A stretch of 64,000 nucleotides of DNA, taken from contig DUNX01000004.1 of NCBI GenBank assembly GCA_012839115.1, forward strand, positions 1 through 64,000, in the 5' to 3' direction. Every line of letters begins with the position of its first letter. Position 1 is the first letter of the stretch. This document shows, one piece after another, positions 17,702 through 26,223 of this stretch. Source of the stretch: Bacillota bacterium. GTDB taxonomy: Bacteria > Bacillota > UBA4882 > UBA10575. The position numbers and the translations under genes are program-made. Below the pieces are notes generated by a model. The model was not told the DNA's origin. It saw only the letters and a list, made by a program, of their open reading frames with translations, and made no database searches.

Positions 17702-17831
17702 CTCGTAACTCGTCGCTCGTTGATCAGCATTCGTCGCCCGGCGCCCGTCTTCTTACTGGTTGTGCGGCAACTAACGGGACCGCTCCCCGGTGCTATCGAG
17801 TTAAGTCTCGGCCTTTGGCAAAACCGCCTTT
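17702..17831. other. Convergent spacer with CTCGTAACTCGTAACTCGTCG repeats
   Basis: After the DUF1015 stop there are near-tandem copies of CTCGTAA/CTCGTCG and then CAGCATTCGTCGCCCGGCGC, which resembles the repeat core upstream of uvrB (31055-31163). No clear terminator is seen between the convergent genes. Confidence 0.4.
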
Positions 17832-18476
17832 TTATGCCTGGCCGGAAGGCTGGGTATACCGGTATCCCCTGATAAAAGCCTGGCGGTTCACGTCCAGCAT
17901 CCGTGCGGGCGCCACTTCAGCCAGGGTTTCCAACCAAATCTCCTCTTCAACCGGGAGAAACCGGGCGGTCAAGCCCAAAAGTACTGTGTTTACAGTACGA
18001 AGAGAGCCGCACTCCCCGGCGATTGTCAACGCATCCACCAACTCAACGCTGCCGGCACGACGGCGGATTATTGCGGGAATCTCTTTGGGGTATTCGGCCT
18101 TCCCACTGATCACCGGCATGGGATCGATCCTCTGCCTGTTCAGGATTACCCGCCCTCCCGTGCAAAGATGATCCAGCCAGCGCAGGCCCTCCAGTTCTTC
18201 AAAGGCCACCAGCAGGTCGCAACGGCCTTTCTCAACCACCGGGGCGTAGACCTTGCGGCCGAACCGCACATACGAGACCACACTCCCGCCCCGTTGGGCC
18301 ATGCCGTGTACCTCCGAGACCTTCACATCATACCCTTTCATCAGGGCAGCTGTTCCCAAAACCCTGGCGGCAAAGAGGATCCCCTGCCCGCCAACTCCAG
18401 CCAGGATTATGTTATAGACATCCTCCGGTCCCGGCCATCTCTTTTTCGTCAATTCATCCTTTATCTGAGCGCCCAT
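17832..18476 (-). CDS. iorB: Indolepyruvate:ferredoxin oxidoreductase, beta subunit
   Basis: 214 residues. Gamma-type subunit of the 2-oxoacid:ferredoxin oxidoreductase superfamily, with the early NIILAGVGGQGILFAARVLG motif, SEVHGMAQRGGSVVSYVR and a conserved middle with LDHLCTGG. With IorA it oxidatively decarboxylates aryl pyruvates (from Trp, Phe, Tyr) to aryl-acetyl-CoA, reducing ferredoxin, or runs in reverse. Its ATG directly follows the iorA stop (18477-18479), so the two are coupled. Confidence 0.9.
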   Translation of the reverse strand: MGAQIKDELTKKRWPGPEDVYNIILAGVGGQGILFAARVLGTAALMKGYDVKVSEVHGMAQRGGSVVSYVRFGRKVYAPVVEKGRCDLLVAFEELEGLRWLDHLCTGGRVILNRQRIDPMPVISGKAEYPKEIPAIIRRRAGSVELVDALTIAGECGSLRTVNTVLLGLTARFLPVEEEIWLETLAEVAPARMLDVNRQAFIRGYRYTQPSGQA

Positions 18477-20336
18477 CTATCTTTCCACCCTTTCGATTGC
18501 GCCGAACGGGCATAATTGCACACAGAGCATACAGCCGGTGCAAAGCGTTTCATTGATAACGATCCGTCCCTTTTTCTCCCCGGCCGTGCGCGAGACGGCC
18601 ACCGCCGGGCAGCCGATGGCCAGACATCTCCGGCAAAAGGTGCATTTTTCCTCATCCACCCGCACCAAAACCCGGGTTTTACTCCGGTCGAGCAAAACAC
18701 AGGGGCGCCGGGCAATGATGACCGATGGGTCTTCCGCCTGCACCTCTTCTTTGACGGCCTTCTCCAGTTCCGTAAGGGCAAACGGGTCAACGACCTTCAC
18801 CCGCCGCACCCCCACCGCCTTGGCTACCTGGACCAGGTCCAGCCGGTTGGTGGGTTCTCCCCGGAGATCAAAGCCTGTCCCCGGATGGTTTTGATGGCCG
18901 GTCATACCGGTGGTATTATTATCAAGAATGATGACTGTACCACGGCCTTTATTGTAAACAAGATCCGTCAAACCGGTAATCCCCGAATGGATGAAGGTGG
19001 AATCACCGATTACGGCTACCGCCTTCCCGGCAAATTCCGGCCCCCGCGCCTTTTCCATCCCGTGTAACATCCCGATGCTAGCGCCCATACAGATACAGGC
19101 ATCCATAGCCCCGGTTGGCGGCAGGGCGCCCAGGGTGTAACAGCCAATATCCCCTAGAACTGTAAGGCCCAGTTTCTTTAGGACATAAAATACCCCCCGG
19201 TGCGGGCAACCTGGACAGAGAACGGGCGGCCGCGTTGGAATGGCTTCTACTTGTGCTCCGGCTTTTGCTTCTTCCTTTTCCTCCTTGGTGTTTGCCCCGA
19301 AAATCCGCTCCCGCAAGACTCCGGGGAGGAGCTCGCCGGTGGCTGGAAACAGCTTCTTACCGGTAACCCGGATCCCCAACGCCTTTAGTTGCGTCTCCAA
19401 AAACGGGTCTCCCTCTTCAATGACGTATAATTCTTCCCGGCCTTGGGCAAAATCAACAACCAGCCGTTCCGGGAGCGGATGAACCATCCCCAGTTTCAAA
19501 TAGGAGACTTCACCAAAGACCTCTCTGGCATATTGATAGGCGATGCCGCTGGTAATAACGGCTGTTTTTCCGTTCCCCGCTTCCACCCGGTTTAATTGCA
19601 GATCCGTCTGGGTCTGTGTATGCGTATCCGCAAGTGTATCCCCAGGCGTATCCGCGTGCTGATCCACATACATATTCGCGAGCGAATAAGTATTCGCCGC
19701 CTCCGCCAACCGGGCCATCCTCTGCTCCACAATCTCCCGGCGCTGCCGGGCCATTCCCGGTAGCATCACATACTTGGAGAAGTTCTTGACATAATCCCAA
19801 AGAGGTGCTGTTTTCCGTTCACCAACTATAACCACACCGCGGGTATGGGCAACCCTGGTGGTAAGACGGACCAAAACCGGGCAATCAAACTCTTCGCTCA
19901 AAGAAAAGGCGGTCAAAATATAATCCCGGCACTCCTGGGCATCGGCCGGTTCCAGCAACGGAATTTTCGCCGCCAAAGCGTAATACCGGGTATCCTGTTC
20001 ATTTTGGGAACTGTGCATACCGGGGTCGTCGGCCACCACGATCACCAGCCCGCCGTTGATCCCGGTGTACGAGAGGGTAAAGAGGGGATCCGCCGCCACA
20101 TTCAAGCCCACATGTTTCATGGTACAAAGTACCCGTGCCCCCCCGATCGCCGCACCGGCGGCCACTTCCAGGGCGACCTTTTCATTGGGCGCCCACTCGC
20201 AGTAAATCTCCTTGTAGCGGCTGATGGTTTCCGTAATTTCCGTACTCGGTGTCCCGGGATACGCCGTGGCTACCGTGACCCCGGCTTCATAAGCCCCCCG
20301 GGCTACCGCTTCGTTACCAAGCATGAGTTCTTTCAT
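18477..20336 (-). CDS. iorA: Indolepyruvate:ferredoxin oxidoreductase, alpha subunit
   Basis: About 619 residues. Domain order: pyrimidine-binding domain (LGNEAVARGAYEAGV, then YPGTPSTEI), a linker, a TPP-binding domain (GDSTFIHSGITGL, then ILDNNTTGMTGHQ), and a C-terminal two-cluster ferredoxin domain with CTFCRRCLAIGCP and CTGCMLCVQLCP. The start at 20336 is chosen from GAGGTG eight bases upstream and family alignment. A low-complexity insert near residues 215-245 (DNA 19600-19695) has a four-residue period, DTPG DTLA DTHT; it is encoded by a 12-bp repeat with RY-island character. Such an insert is not expected in IorA. Confidence 0.92.
   Translation of the reverse strand: MKELMLGNEAVARGAYEAGVTVATAYPGTPSTEITETISRYKEIYCEWAPNEKVALEVAAGAAIGGARVLCTMKHVGLNVAADPLFTLSYTGINGGLVIVVADDPGMHSSQNEQDTRYYALAAKIPLLEPADAQECRDYILTAFSLSEEFDCPVLVRLTTRVAHTRGVVIVGERKTAPLWDYVKNFSKYVMLPGMARQRREIVEQRMARLAEAANTYSLANMYVDQHADTPGDTLADTHTQTQTDLQLNRVEAGNGKTAVITSGIAYQYAREVFGEVSYLKLGMVHPLPERLVVDFAQGREELYVIEEGDPFLETQLKALGIRVTGKKLFPATGELLPGVLRERIFGANTKEEKEEAKAGAQVEAIPTRPPVLCPGCPHRGVFYVLKKLGLTVLGDIGCYTLGALPPTGAMDACICMGASIGMLHGMEKARGPEFAGKAVAVIGDSTFIHSGITGLTDLVYNKGRGTVIILDNNTTGMTGHQNHPGTGFDLRGEPTNRLDLVQVAKAVGVRRVKVVDPFALTELEKAVKEEVQAEDPSVIIARRPCVLLDRSKTRVLVRVDEEKCTFCRRCLAIGCPAVAVSRTAGEKKGRIVINETLCTGCMLCVQLCPFGAIERVER
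19600..19695. repeat. In-frame 12-bp periodic repeat inside iorA with RY-island composition
   Basis: From about 19622, the units GCGTATCCGCAA, GTGTATCCCCAG, GCGTATCCGCGT and GCTGATCCACAT run in tandem. They are followed by ATATTCGCGAGCGAATAAGTATTCGC, which carries an inverted repeat TATTCGC/GCGAATA. The frame through iorA stays open because each unit is 12 bases. The sequence class matches intergenic islands such as 13220-13253. Confidence 0.75.
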
Positions 20337-20622
20337 AAAAAATCGCACCTCGAACCTGTATTCAGCGTGAGCAAAAAATATCCTACCGGCGGGATCGCAT
20401 TGCAATCTGTGCGTGCACCGGCAATATCAACCGCCGGTTATTGCCTAACGCCGGTTATATTTTATGGTATCACAAATAAAGGACGGAGTGCAATAGATAG
20501 GAGAAAAAGCTTCTCGTCGGGATATTTAATTTCGCGTGTGCCTGTGGGGTGCGGGTGGAATCTCCAAAACAATAACACCAAAGGGGTGGGGATGGGGTCT
20601 TACGGAAGTCATCAATCAAGGG
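20337..20622. other. Spacer between iorA and the SARP-type gene
   Basis: This 286-bp region should carry the iorA promoter on the minus strand. I see ATAAAATATAAC near 20455-20470 but no convincing -35 box. Short alternating tracts (GTGCGTGCAC near 20410, CGCGTGTGCC near 20532) are present. No gene is seen. Confidence 0.4.
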
Positions 20623-21852
20623 TCAAGCATGCATAACTACGGTTTTAACAGAGCATAGTTCCTTATAAAAGGCTATTATCTCGAAAGACGGCCTTGTGCC
20701 CAAATCTTCATAAAGGATTTTCGCAAAGTCCATATATGCTTTTCTTACAGCCAATAGATCTCCCTTTCCGGCAAGGGCTGTCATTAATAAACGCAACGCT
20801 TCTTCGGAGTACGGATCTTCCGCCATTATCTGCTTAATATGCACCAGAGCCCGTGAATACATCCGGTTTTTCATATAATAGCCGGCCAGTTCTTGCTTCA
20901 AATTGATGTTAGTATTTTTCAGTTGCTCTTGAACCGGAATCATCCATGGGTAGTCAAGCTCTTCAAGATAATCCCCCCGGTAAAGAGCAGCTGCGATTTC
21001 CAGTTCGTTCGCCATAGTCTCCGTTATGGTTTTTCCTAGAGCTCTTTCCGTTATTTCTTCAAATTGATATCTGTCAATCATAACACTTCCGGGGCGGAGT
21101 TGATAACGTCTGGAACCGTGAAGAATAATCTCTTCATTCGTATACTGCTGTATAAGCCGGCGTAAGTAATAAAGCGTAGTGTGAAACACGGCGGAGGCTT
21201 TATCCATACTAAGCTCCGGCCATAAATCCTCCAAAATTTGGTCGGTACTTACCGGTTTACCCCGGTGGGCAAGATAGGCCAAAAGGTCACGGGATTTAAC
21301 CGTCCGCCAGCTATTGGCGGGAATTTCTTCATGGTGATAAAAAACCCGGAACGGCCCGAACATCTGGAACCGGAAAAGGTAAGGATCTTTCTCCAAATTA
21401 ATGGGCTGCACCTTCCTTGGGTTGCTATTTCCCGGTGTGATTTGCTTTGCCATTTTGAGTAATAATACCGCCGAATTTTTCAACCTTTCCCCGGCTTCCT
21501 TGGCATTTCCCCTTTCCAGCAAGATCATACCGAGAATCATCTCGCAAATGGGTAATACTACTCCTCCTTGTGAGAGCGCATCATGATAAGCGTTTTCTCC
21601 GATAGTCAGCGCTTTATCCCATTCCCCCTTCTTTAAATATACCAATGCCAGAAGGGAACAGTTAATTATCCCGATATGCTGAGCATCTTCAATTTGCTGC
21701 AGGATTTCGCCGCCATAGTGCAGAAGATGTTCTGCTAGATCATCAGGGTTATAATTATTCTGGATAATTTGGGGATATAGAATCTTCTTATGTAAATAGT
21801 CTGGGTTTCCCTGTCCAAACTCTCCTTGCTCGAAACCGCTTTTTAGATGCAT
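20623..21852 (-). CDS. SARP/BTAD-type transcriptional activator
   Basis: About 409 residues. The N-terminal 130 residues look like TPR helices (for example LALVYLKKGEWDKALTIGE). A DNA-binding winged helix (about 155-245) contains MFGPFRVFYHHEEIP, TVKSRDLLAYLAHRGK and ILEDLWPELSMDKA, typical of SARP proteins. A bacterial transcriptional activation domain follows with YRGDYLEELDYPWM and LKQELAGYYMKNRMYSRAL. GGGAGG supports the ATG at 21852; an ATG at 21891 lacks a site. It is divergent from the sugar-binding lipoprotein and LuxR genes and probably regulates them. No sensor domain is obvious beyond TPR. Confidence 0.8.
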   Translation of the reverse strand: MHLKSGFEQGEFGQGNPDYLHKKILYPQIIQNNYNPDDLAEHLLHYGGEILQQIEDAQHIGIINCSLLALVYLKKGEWDKALTIGENAYHDALSQGGVVLPICEMILGMILLERGNAKEAGERLKNSAVLLLKMAKQITPGNSNPRKVQPINLEKDPYLFRFQMFGPFRVFYHHEEIPANSWRTVKSRDLLAYLAHRGKPVSTDQILEDLWPELSMDKASAVFHTTLYYLRRLIQQYTNEEIILHGSRRYQLRPGSVMIDRYQFEEITERALGKTITETMANELEIAAALYRGDYLEELDYPWMIPVQEQLKNTNINLKQELAGYYMKNRMYSRALVHIKQIMAEDPYSEEALRLLMTALAGKGDLLAVRKAYMDFAKILYEDLGTRPSFEIIAFYKELCSVKTVVMHA

Positions 21853-21890
21853 TCTTTCATTTTCCTCCCAAATGTTATTAAGTGAAAACA

Positions 21891-21918
21891 TTGACTTGTC
21901 AAGTATTCATGATAAAAT
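21891..21918 (+). promoter_or_regulatory. Candidate divergent promoter with TTGACTTGTCAA palindrome
   Basis: On the plus strand TTGACT (21891-21896) and TAAAAT (21913-21918) are spaced 16 bp, reading toward the solute-binding-protein gene. The same 12-bp imperfect palindrome gives TTGACA (complement of 21897-21902) on the minus strand, pointing at the SARP gene. Both genes may share one operator. Confidence 0.55.
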
Positions 21919-22015
21919 AACAATGGGGAATTTTTACACTTTTTCACTTTTCACTTATACTTGATTTTGCAAAGGGTTTTCTATTTTCCACTATACGGTA
22001 CAATTCATTTTTTGT

Positions 22016-22072
22016 AATCACCCCAAGGGTGATTGGGGCGTCAAAATAGGGGTGATTTTTGGGGTGATTTTT
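22016..22072. promoter_or_regulatory. Cluster of four GGGTGATT boxes, candidate operator
   Basis: AATCACCC (22016-22023) and GGGTGATT (22027-22034) form a perfect 8-bp inverted repeat with a three-base spacer. Two further direct copies occur as GGGGTGATTTTT at 22049-22060 and 22061-22072. The cluster lies 110-166 bp before the solute-binding-protein start and downstream of its candidate promoter. It is a plausible binding site for the SARP or LuxR regulator encoded on either side. Confidence 0.6.
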
Positions 22073-22181
22073 GTTTATTCCCGCGCACACAAAGATCAAC
22101 AGGGGCTTTTTAGCAAACCCCGGCAGGGGTTCCAGTTTTTTAGCGCGCGAAGATCTACGGTGATAAACGGAGGCGGTTCCA

Positions 22182-23543
22182 TTGAAAAGAAGGATTTTTT
22201 TTGCGACCTTCTGTATAGCGATATTTTTCTTTATCATCGGGTGTAACAGTGAAAGGCTGGATCCAAAAAAACCGGTGGCTATCACCATGTGGCATAACTA
22301 TGGCGGCCAGATGCAAAGCGTAATGGATGAACTGATCGACGAGTTCAACAGAACAGTTGGGCGGCAAAAAGGCATTATTGTAAGTGTTACTTCCATTTCG
22401 GCTACAAAAGAAATGCAAGAAAAGCTCTTTATGATTGCTGCGGGCGACCCCGGCGCGCCGGAGATGCCCGATATCGTAACAGCCTACCCTAAAACCGCCA
22501 TTATCCTGTGTGAACATGGACTATTGGCCCCTTTGGACGAGCAATTCACCGCCAAGGAACTCGATGCTTATCTGCCCCAATTCATCAAAGAAGGCCGTCT
22601 TTCCGATGGTAAACTTTATGTTTTCCCCATCGCCAAATCTACTGAGGTTTTATTTGTCAACCAGACACTATTTGACCGCTTTTCAGCCGCAACCGGTATT
22701 AACCTTGACAGCCTCTCAACCTTTGAAGGGATTGCCAAAGCTGCGGTTAAGTATTATGAATGGACGGATTCGCTGACCCCTGATAAAGCCAATGATGGCA
22801 AAACATTTTTTACCGCCGATTCCTGGTTCAATATTGCCCAAGTAGGAATCGCCCAGTTGGGCGGGGAGTTCGTCTTTTCGGATCACCTGGATGTTTCTTC
22901 CGATCTTTACCGGCGCATCTGGGACTTTAGTGTTCTTCCCGCCCTTACCTGCGGTTATGCTGTGACCGACGGTTATTCCTCCGATCTCTCCAAAACAGGC
23001 GAAATCGTCTGCTCAATCGGTTCCACAGCAGGAATTCTTTTTTACGGCGATAGCATTACTTATCCTGACAATACCATTGAGGCTGTCACCTATAATATCT
23101 TGCCTTACCCGGTCTTCCAGGGCGGTAAAAAAATCGCTATACAACGAGGCGGAGGCATGTGCGTCAAGCGCTCTACACCCAAAAAAGAATATGCCGCCGC
23201 GTTATTTCTAAAATGGTTCACCCAACCTGAGCAGAATATGCGCTTTGTTTATTCCACAGGTTATTTGCCTGTAACCAAAGAAGCTTTTGAAAACAACATG
23301 AAACAAGAGATTTATACGGCGAAAACCCCGAATCTCAAGAAGCTGTTGGAAGCAGCCACACACATGTACGAGGAATATACCTTCCTGATTCCGCCAAACT
23401 ATGAGCAATTCGACAGCTTGAGTAGAGCATACGAGTTTAGGCTAAAGCAACTGATGTTGGCAGGAAGGAAGAGCGTTATCCAGGAAAATAAAACACCGTC
23501 CGCTGTTAGCGAGGAACTTTACGGCGTCTTTGTCAATCTCTGA
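22182..23543 (+). CDS. Extracellular solute-binding lipoprotein (family 1, sugar-type), orphan
   Basis: 453 residues. Signal peptide with lipobox FIIGC (Cys21), then a periplasmic-binding fold of the maltose/sugar type: ITMWHNYGGQMQSVMDELIDEFN, MPDIVTAYPKTA and a later SIGSTAGILFYG. It should be lipid-anchored and bind a sugar or oligosaccharide. No ABC permease or ATPase gene is adjacent; instead a membrane-bound LuxR regulator follows, so it may serve signal sensing instead of uptake. The TTG start is preceded by GGAGGCGG. Confidence 0.85.
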   Translation: MKRRIFFATFCIAIFFFIIGCNSERLDPKKPVAITMWHNYGGQMQSVMDELIDEFNRTVGRQKGIIVSVTSISATKEMQEKLFMIAAGDPGAPEMPDIVTAYPKTAIILCEHGLLAPLDEQFTAKELDAYLPQFIKEGRLSDGKLYVFPIAKSTEVLFVNQTLFDRFSAATGINLDSLSTFEGIAKAAVKYYEWTDSLTPDKANDGKTFFTADSWFNIAQVGIAQLGGEFVFSDHLDVSSDLYRRIWDFSVLPALTCGYAVTDGYSSDLSKTGEIVCSIGSTAGILFYGDSITYPDNTIEAVTYNILPYPVFQGGKKIAIQRGGGMCVKRSTPKKEYAAALFLKWFTQPEQNMRFVYSTGYLPVTKEAFENNMKQEIYTAKTPNLKKLLEAATHMYEEYTFLIPPNYEQFDSLSRAYEFRLKQLMLAGRKSVIQENKTPSAVSEELYGVFVNL

Positions 23544-23568
23544 AAATCCATTGGCAGGTGCGGGAGAC

Positions 23569-25191
23569 ATGTTGATATCAATCGTATTACAAAAAATCCA
23601 AGGGAAAATCCGCTTGTTTAAAAAAAACCAGTTTTCCCTGCATTGGCACTCATTTGTTTACTTTATCCTTTTTTTGTTGGCTGTTATGTCGGGATTATTA
23701 TTGATCCTTTTTTCCACCGGAGGTTTTTCCGTTGGCTATAAGGAGTGTCATATCTTTTTAAGGAACGAGCTTGAACATATTGCCGGTGACGTATCGCAGG
23801 AGTTTGGCACCCTCTCTGTAGAAGGCGTGGCCCTGGCTGAACACTTGGCCGAAGAAATTGAAAGACGACTGAAAGCCGATGGTGTAAGCCCTTCCGAGCT
23901 TAAAAACCATCCCCATCTTTTAGAACCAATCCTCAGCGAGTCGGCAGACCGGCTGCTCACGGCTTTGAAAAAGAACAAAAGCAGCGGTGTCTTCCTGATT
24001 CTGGATGCCACAGTCAATCCGGCGCTACCTACCTCGAAAAATTCCCGTGCCGGGCTTTTCCTTAAAAACATGGAGCCCAACGTGATCAACCTTACTTCCC
24101 CGGCGATCCGCTTTTTACGGGGCTCCGTTGCAATTGCCCGGAAAATGCACCTTAATTTGCTGCCCCAATGGCAAATGGAATTCCAGGTGACGCCGGGCGA
24201 CTTTTTCTTTACAACCATTAAAGCTGCGACCGGCAGTGACCTTCCTCTCTCGCGCTTATATTACTGGAATCCCTGTTCCGCATTGGCCAGCAATTGCGAA
24301 AAAGCCATGCTGTTGTGCGTACCGCTCATAACCTCTGACGGCACAGTGATCGGCATTTGTGGATTCGAGGTCAGCGCCATGTTATTCAAACTCAAGAACA
24401 GCCCCAACAACTCCACCTATATCCGGGCCTTTACCATGTTTGCGCCTTTGCATAGGGATGTTCTTGACGCGTCAAAAGCTATGTACGCGGGAAATTACAG
24501 CGCCATCCCCTTACAAAACGGTGGTATTTTGTCAATCATGGCGCCGGCAAAAGGCATCTCAAACTATGTGGCGTCAGCAGACGGCTCTATTTATTCCGGC
24601 CTCCACCAAAAAATAAGCCTTTACCCGAAGAATGCCGCCTTTTCCAGGAATGAATGGGCATTGGCTGTTTTAATACCGAATCAAGATGTGAGGGCAAATA
24701 TAAGGCAGCAAAACCAGTATTTTCTGGCTCTCCTTTTTGCGCTCTTCATCTTTAGCATCGGTACGGCATTGTTAATCAGCCGCAAATCCGTAGCTCCGGT
24801 GATCGGCGCCCTGGAAATGGTTAAAGAACGCAAGGTTTCTGATCATATGAAAACCAACATACAAGAGATCGACGATCTGATCGCTTTTTTGGCCACACAA
24901 GACGCTGCCGCCAACGGCCTTGCCGGACCGGAGAAAGACCCGACAGAGTCTTCCGCCTTATTCAACGCCTTTGTGAAAAACATCAAGACCCTTTCCCCTG
25001 CCGAACGGGCGGTATTCAACCTCTATATGGAAGGATATACAGCCCAAGAAATCGCCAAGATCTTGTGCCTTTCCATCAACACCATTAAAACCCATAACAA
25101 AAGGATCTATACGAAATTGAATGTTTCCTCCAGAAAAGAATTGCTGGTTTATGTCAAGATGATGCAGGAGAAAGACGGTAAACCGGATTAG
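23569..25191 (+). CDS. Membrane-bound LuxR-family regulator with extracellular sensor domain
   Basis: About 540 residues. An N-terminal transmembrane helix (about 29-50), a 330-residue extracytoplasmic domain with Cache-like character (for example LCVPLITSDGTVIGICGFEVS), a second transmembrane helix (about 383-404), a short linker and a C-terminal LuxR helix-turn-helix with LSPAERAVFNLYMEGYTAQE, IAKILCLSINTIKTHNKRIY and KLNVSSRKELL. It has no kinase or receiver domain, so it is a one-component membrane regulator. I favour the ATG at 23569 with AGGTG eight bases upstream; a TTG at 23530 inside the preceding stop region is possible. It probably receives a signal from the upstream binding lipoprotein. 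Confidence 0.85.
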   Translation: MLISIVLQKIQGKIRLFKKNQFSLHWHSFVYFILFLLAVMSGLLLILFSTGGFSVGYKECHIFLRNELEHIAGDVSQEFGTLSVEGVALAEHLAEEIERRLKADGVSPSELKNHPHLLEPILSESADRLLTALKKNKSSGVFLILDATVNPALPTSKNSRAGLFLKNMEPNVINLTSPAIRFLRGSVAIARKMHLNLLPQWQMEFQVTPGDFFFTTIKAATGSDLPLSRLYYWNPCSALASNCEKAMLLCVPLITSDGTVIGICGFEVSAMLFKLKNSPNNSTYIRAFTMFAPLHRDVLDASKAMYAGNYSAIPLQNGGILSIMAPAKGISNYVASADGSIYSGLHQKISLYPKNAAFSRNEWALAVLIPNQDVRANIRQQNQYFLALLFALFIFSIGTALLISRKSVAPVIGALEMVKERKVSDHMKTNIQEIDDLIAFLATQDAAANGLAGPEKDPTESSALFNAFVKNIKTLSPAERAVFNLYMEGYTAQEIAKILCLSINTIKTHNKRIYTKLNVSSRKELLVYVKMMQEKDGKPD

Positions 25192-25260
25192 GGAGAAAAG
25201 CAAAAAGACTGATGTTTACTGAAATAGCTGCCTAGCAAGGAGGAAAGCAGGTGAAAACCC

Positions 25261-25297
25261 AAAGGGCTGCTTAGAATTACTTCCAGGCAGCCCTTTT
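25261..25297 (+). terminator. Rho-independent terminator after the LuxR gene
   Basis: AAAGGGCTGC (25261-25270) pairs with GCAGCCCTTT (25287-25296), followed by TTG and preceded by A residues. It closes the SBP-LuxR unit and faces the convergent lipoprotein gene. Confidence 0.8.
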
Positions 25298-25326
25298 TGC
25301 TTGTGGGATAATGAATTTGCGACTGG

Positions 25327-25932
25327 TTACTGTTTTTTGAAGGTTAGTTCAGTAGCATCGTCGGGATCAAAATCCAATATCGTTTCATTTTCCTGGCAAA
25401 TATATAACCTCGATGCTTTTAAAGTATTATTATCCGCCAAATACCCGTCCAATTCAAGCTCATTGGCAACAGTGGTCCCAAATTCATCGTCAACTTCTTC
25501 CCTTGCCCTGACTATGATAGTTCTCATTGTCAACTGGCCGCTTTTGACGATGCTTGCCAAAATGTATTTTTCACCCAATATCTTGTTATCCGCGGCGGTA
25601 ATATCCAGATGTCCCTCGCTCAAAACATTACAGGTCACCTTCCCTGTAAAATACCGAAAGTCACCTGGATAGTCATCCTCAATCAGTTCACTGACTGTAA
25701 TTTCAACCGCAGGCGACACGTCCACACTCTTCCATACCCCTACATATGCGCTAAAATCGACGCCGACGTTGTCTCCACCGTTTCCTCCATCTCCTCCGTT
25801 TCCTACGTTGTTATCACCGTTATCAACTTTCCCGCTGCTGCACCCAGAAACAACTAACGCAAAAACAACCAAGACCAGCACAAGACTGGGCAACCTGCCT
25901 GCCCGGGCAAAAGACGTTTTGCTCTGTAACAT
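25327..25932 (-). CDS. Lipoprotein of unknown function with Gly/Asn-rich linker
   Basis: 201 residues. Signal peptide with lipobox VVSGC, then a low-complexity spacer rich in Gly, Asn and Asp (about residues 34-56), then a beta-rich domain of about 145 residues (FSAYVGVWKSVDVSPAVEIT onward). The spacer should lift the domain away from the membrane. The form recalls small secreted immunoglobulin- or lipocalin-like domains, but I recognise no family. It converges on the LuxR gene. Confidence 0.65.
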   Translation of the reverse strand: MLQSKTSFARAGRLPSLVLVLVVFALVVSGCSSGKVDNGDNNVGNGGDGGNGGDNVGVDFSAYVGVWKSVDVSPAVEITVSELIEDDYPGDFRYFTGKVTCNVLSEGHLDITAADNKILGEKYILASIVKSGQLTMRTIIVRAREEVDDEFGTTVANELELDGYLADNNTLKASRLYICQENETILDFDPDDATELTFKKQ

Positions 25933-26114
25933 TTCGACTGTTTCCTCCTTAATTATTTCGGTTTTTTCCCCAATGGTTTCCCCAGTTTAATTACGTGTTT
26001 TCCATACCTATTATAAACTGCAACTATAAACAGATTCTCAACAACGCAAGCTAGAAGGTGGATAAAGGCAACCGGCCAAAGGCGGCAGTCGCTGGTTTTG
26101 CCGGTAGGAAACCA

Positions 26115-26156
26115 AAGAGGGGCGGTTACGCGCGCACGTAACCGCCCCTCTTCTTT
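26115..26156. terminator. 16-bp perfect hairpin after uvrA with an RY loop
   Basis: AAGAGGGGCGGTTACG (26115-26130) pairs perfectly with 26137-26152 around the loop CGCGCA. CTTTTG follows on the plus strand and CTTTGG on the minus. It lies 72-109 bp downstream of the uvrA stop and probably terminates uvrBA. The T-runs are weak. The loop is a fragment of RY-island sequence. Confidence 0.65.
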
Positions 26157-26223
26157 TGCCGGATCAATTTTTGAAATTCCGTTCAATAGATGACAGGTTC
26201 AACAGAGGGTAAGTAACTTCCTG

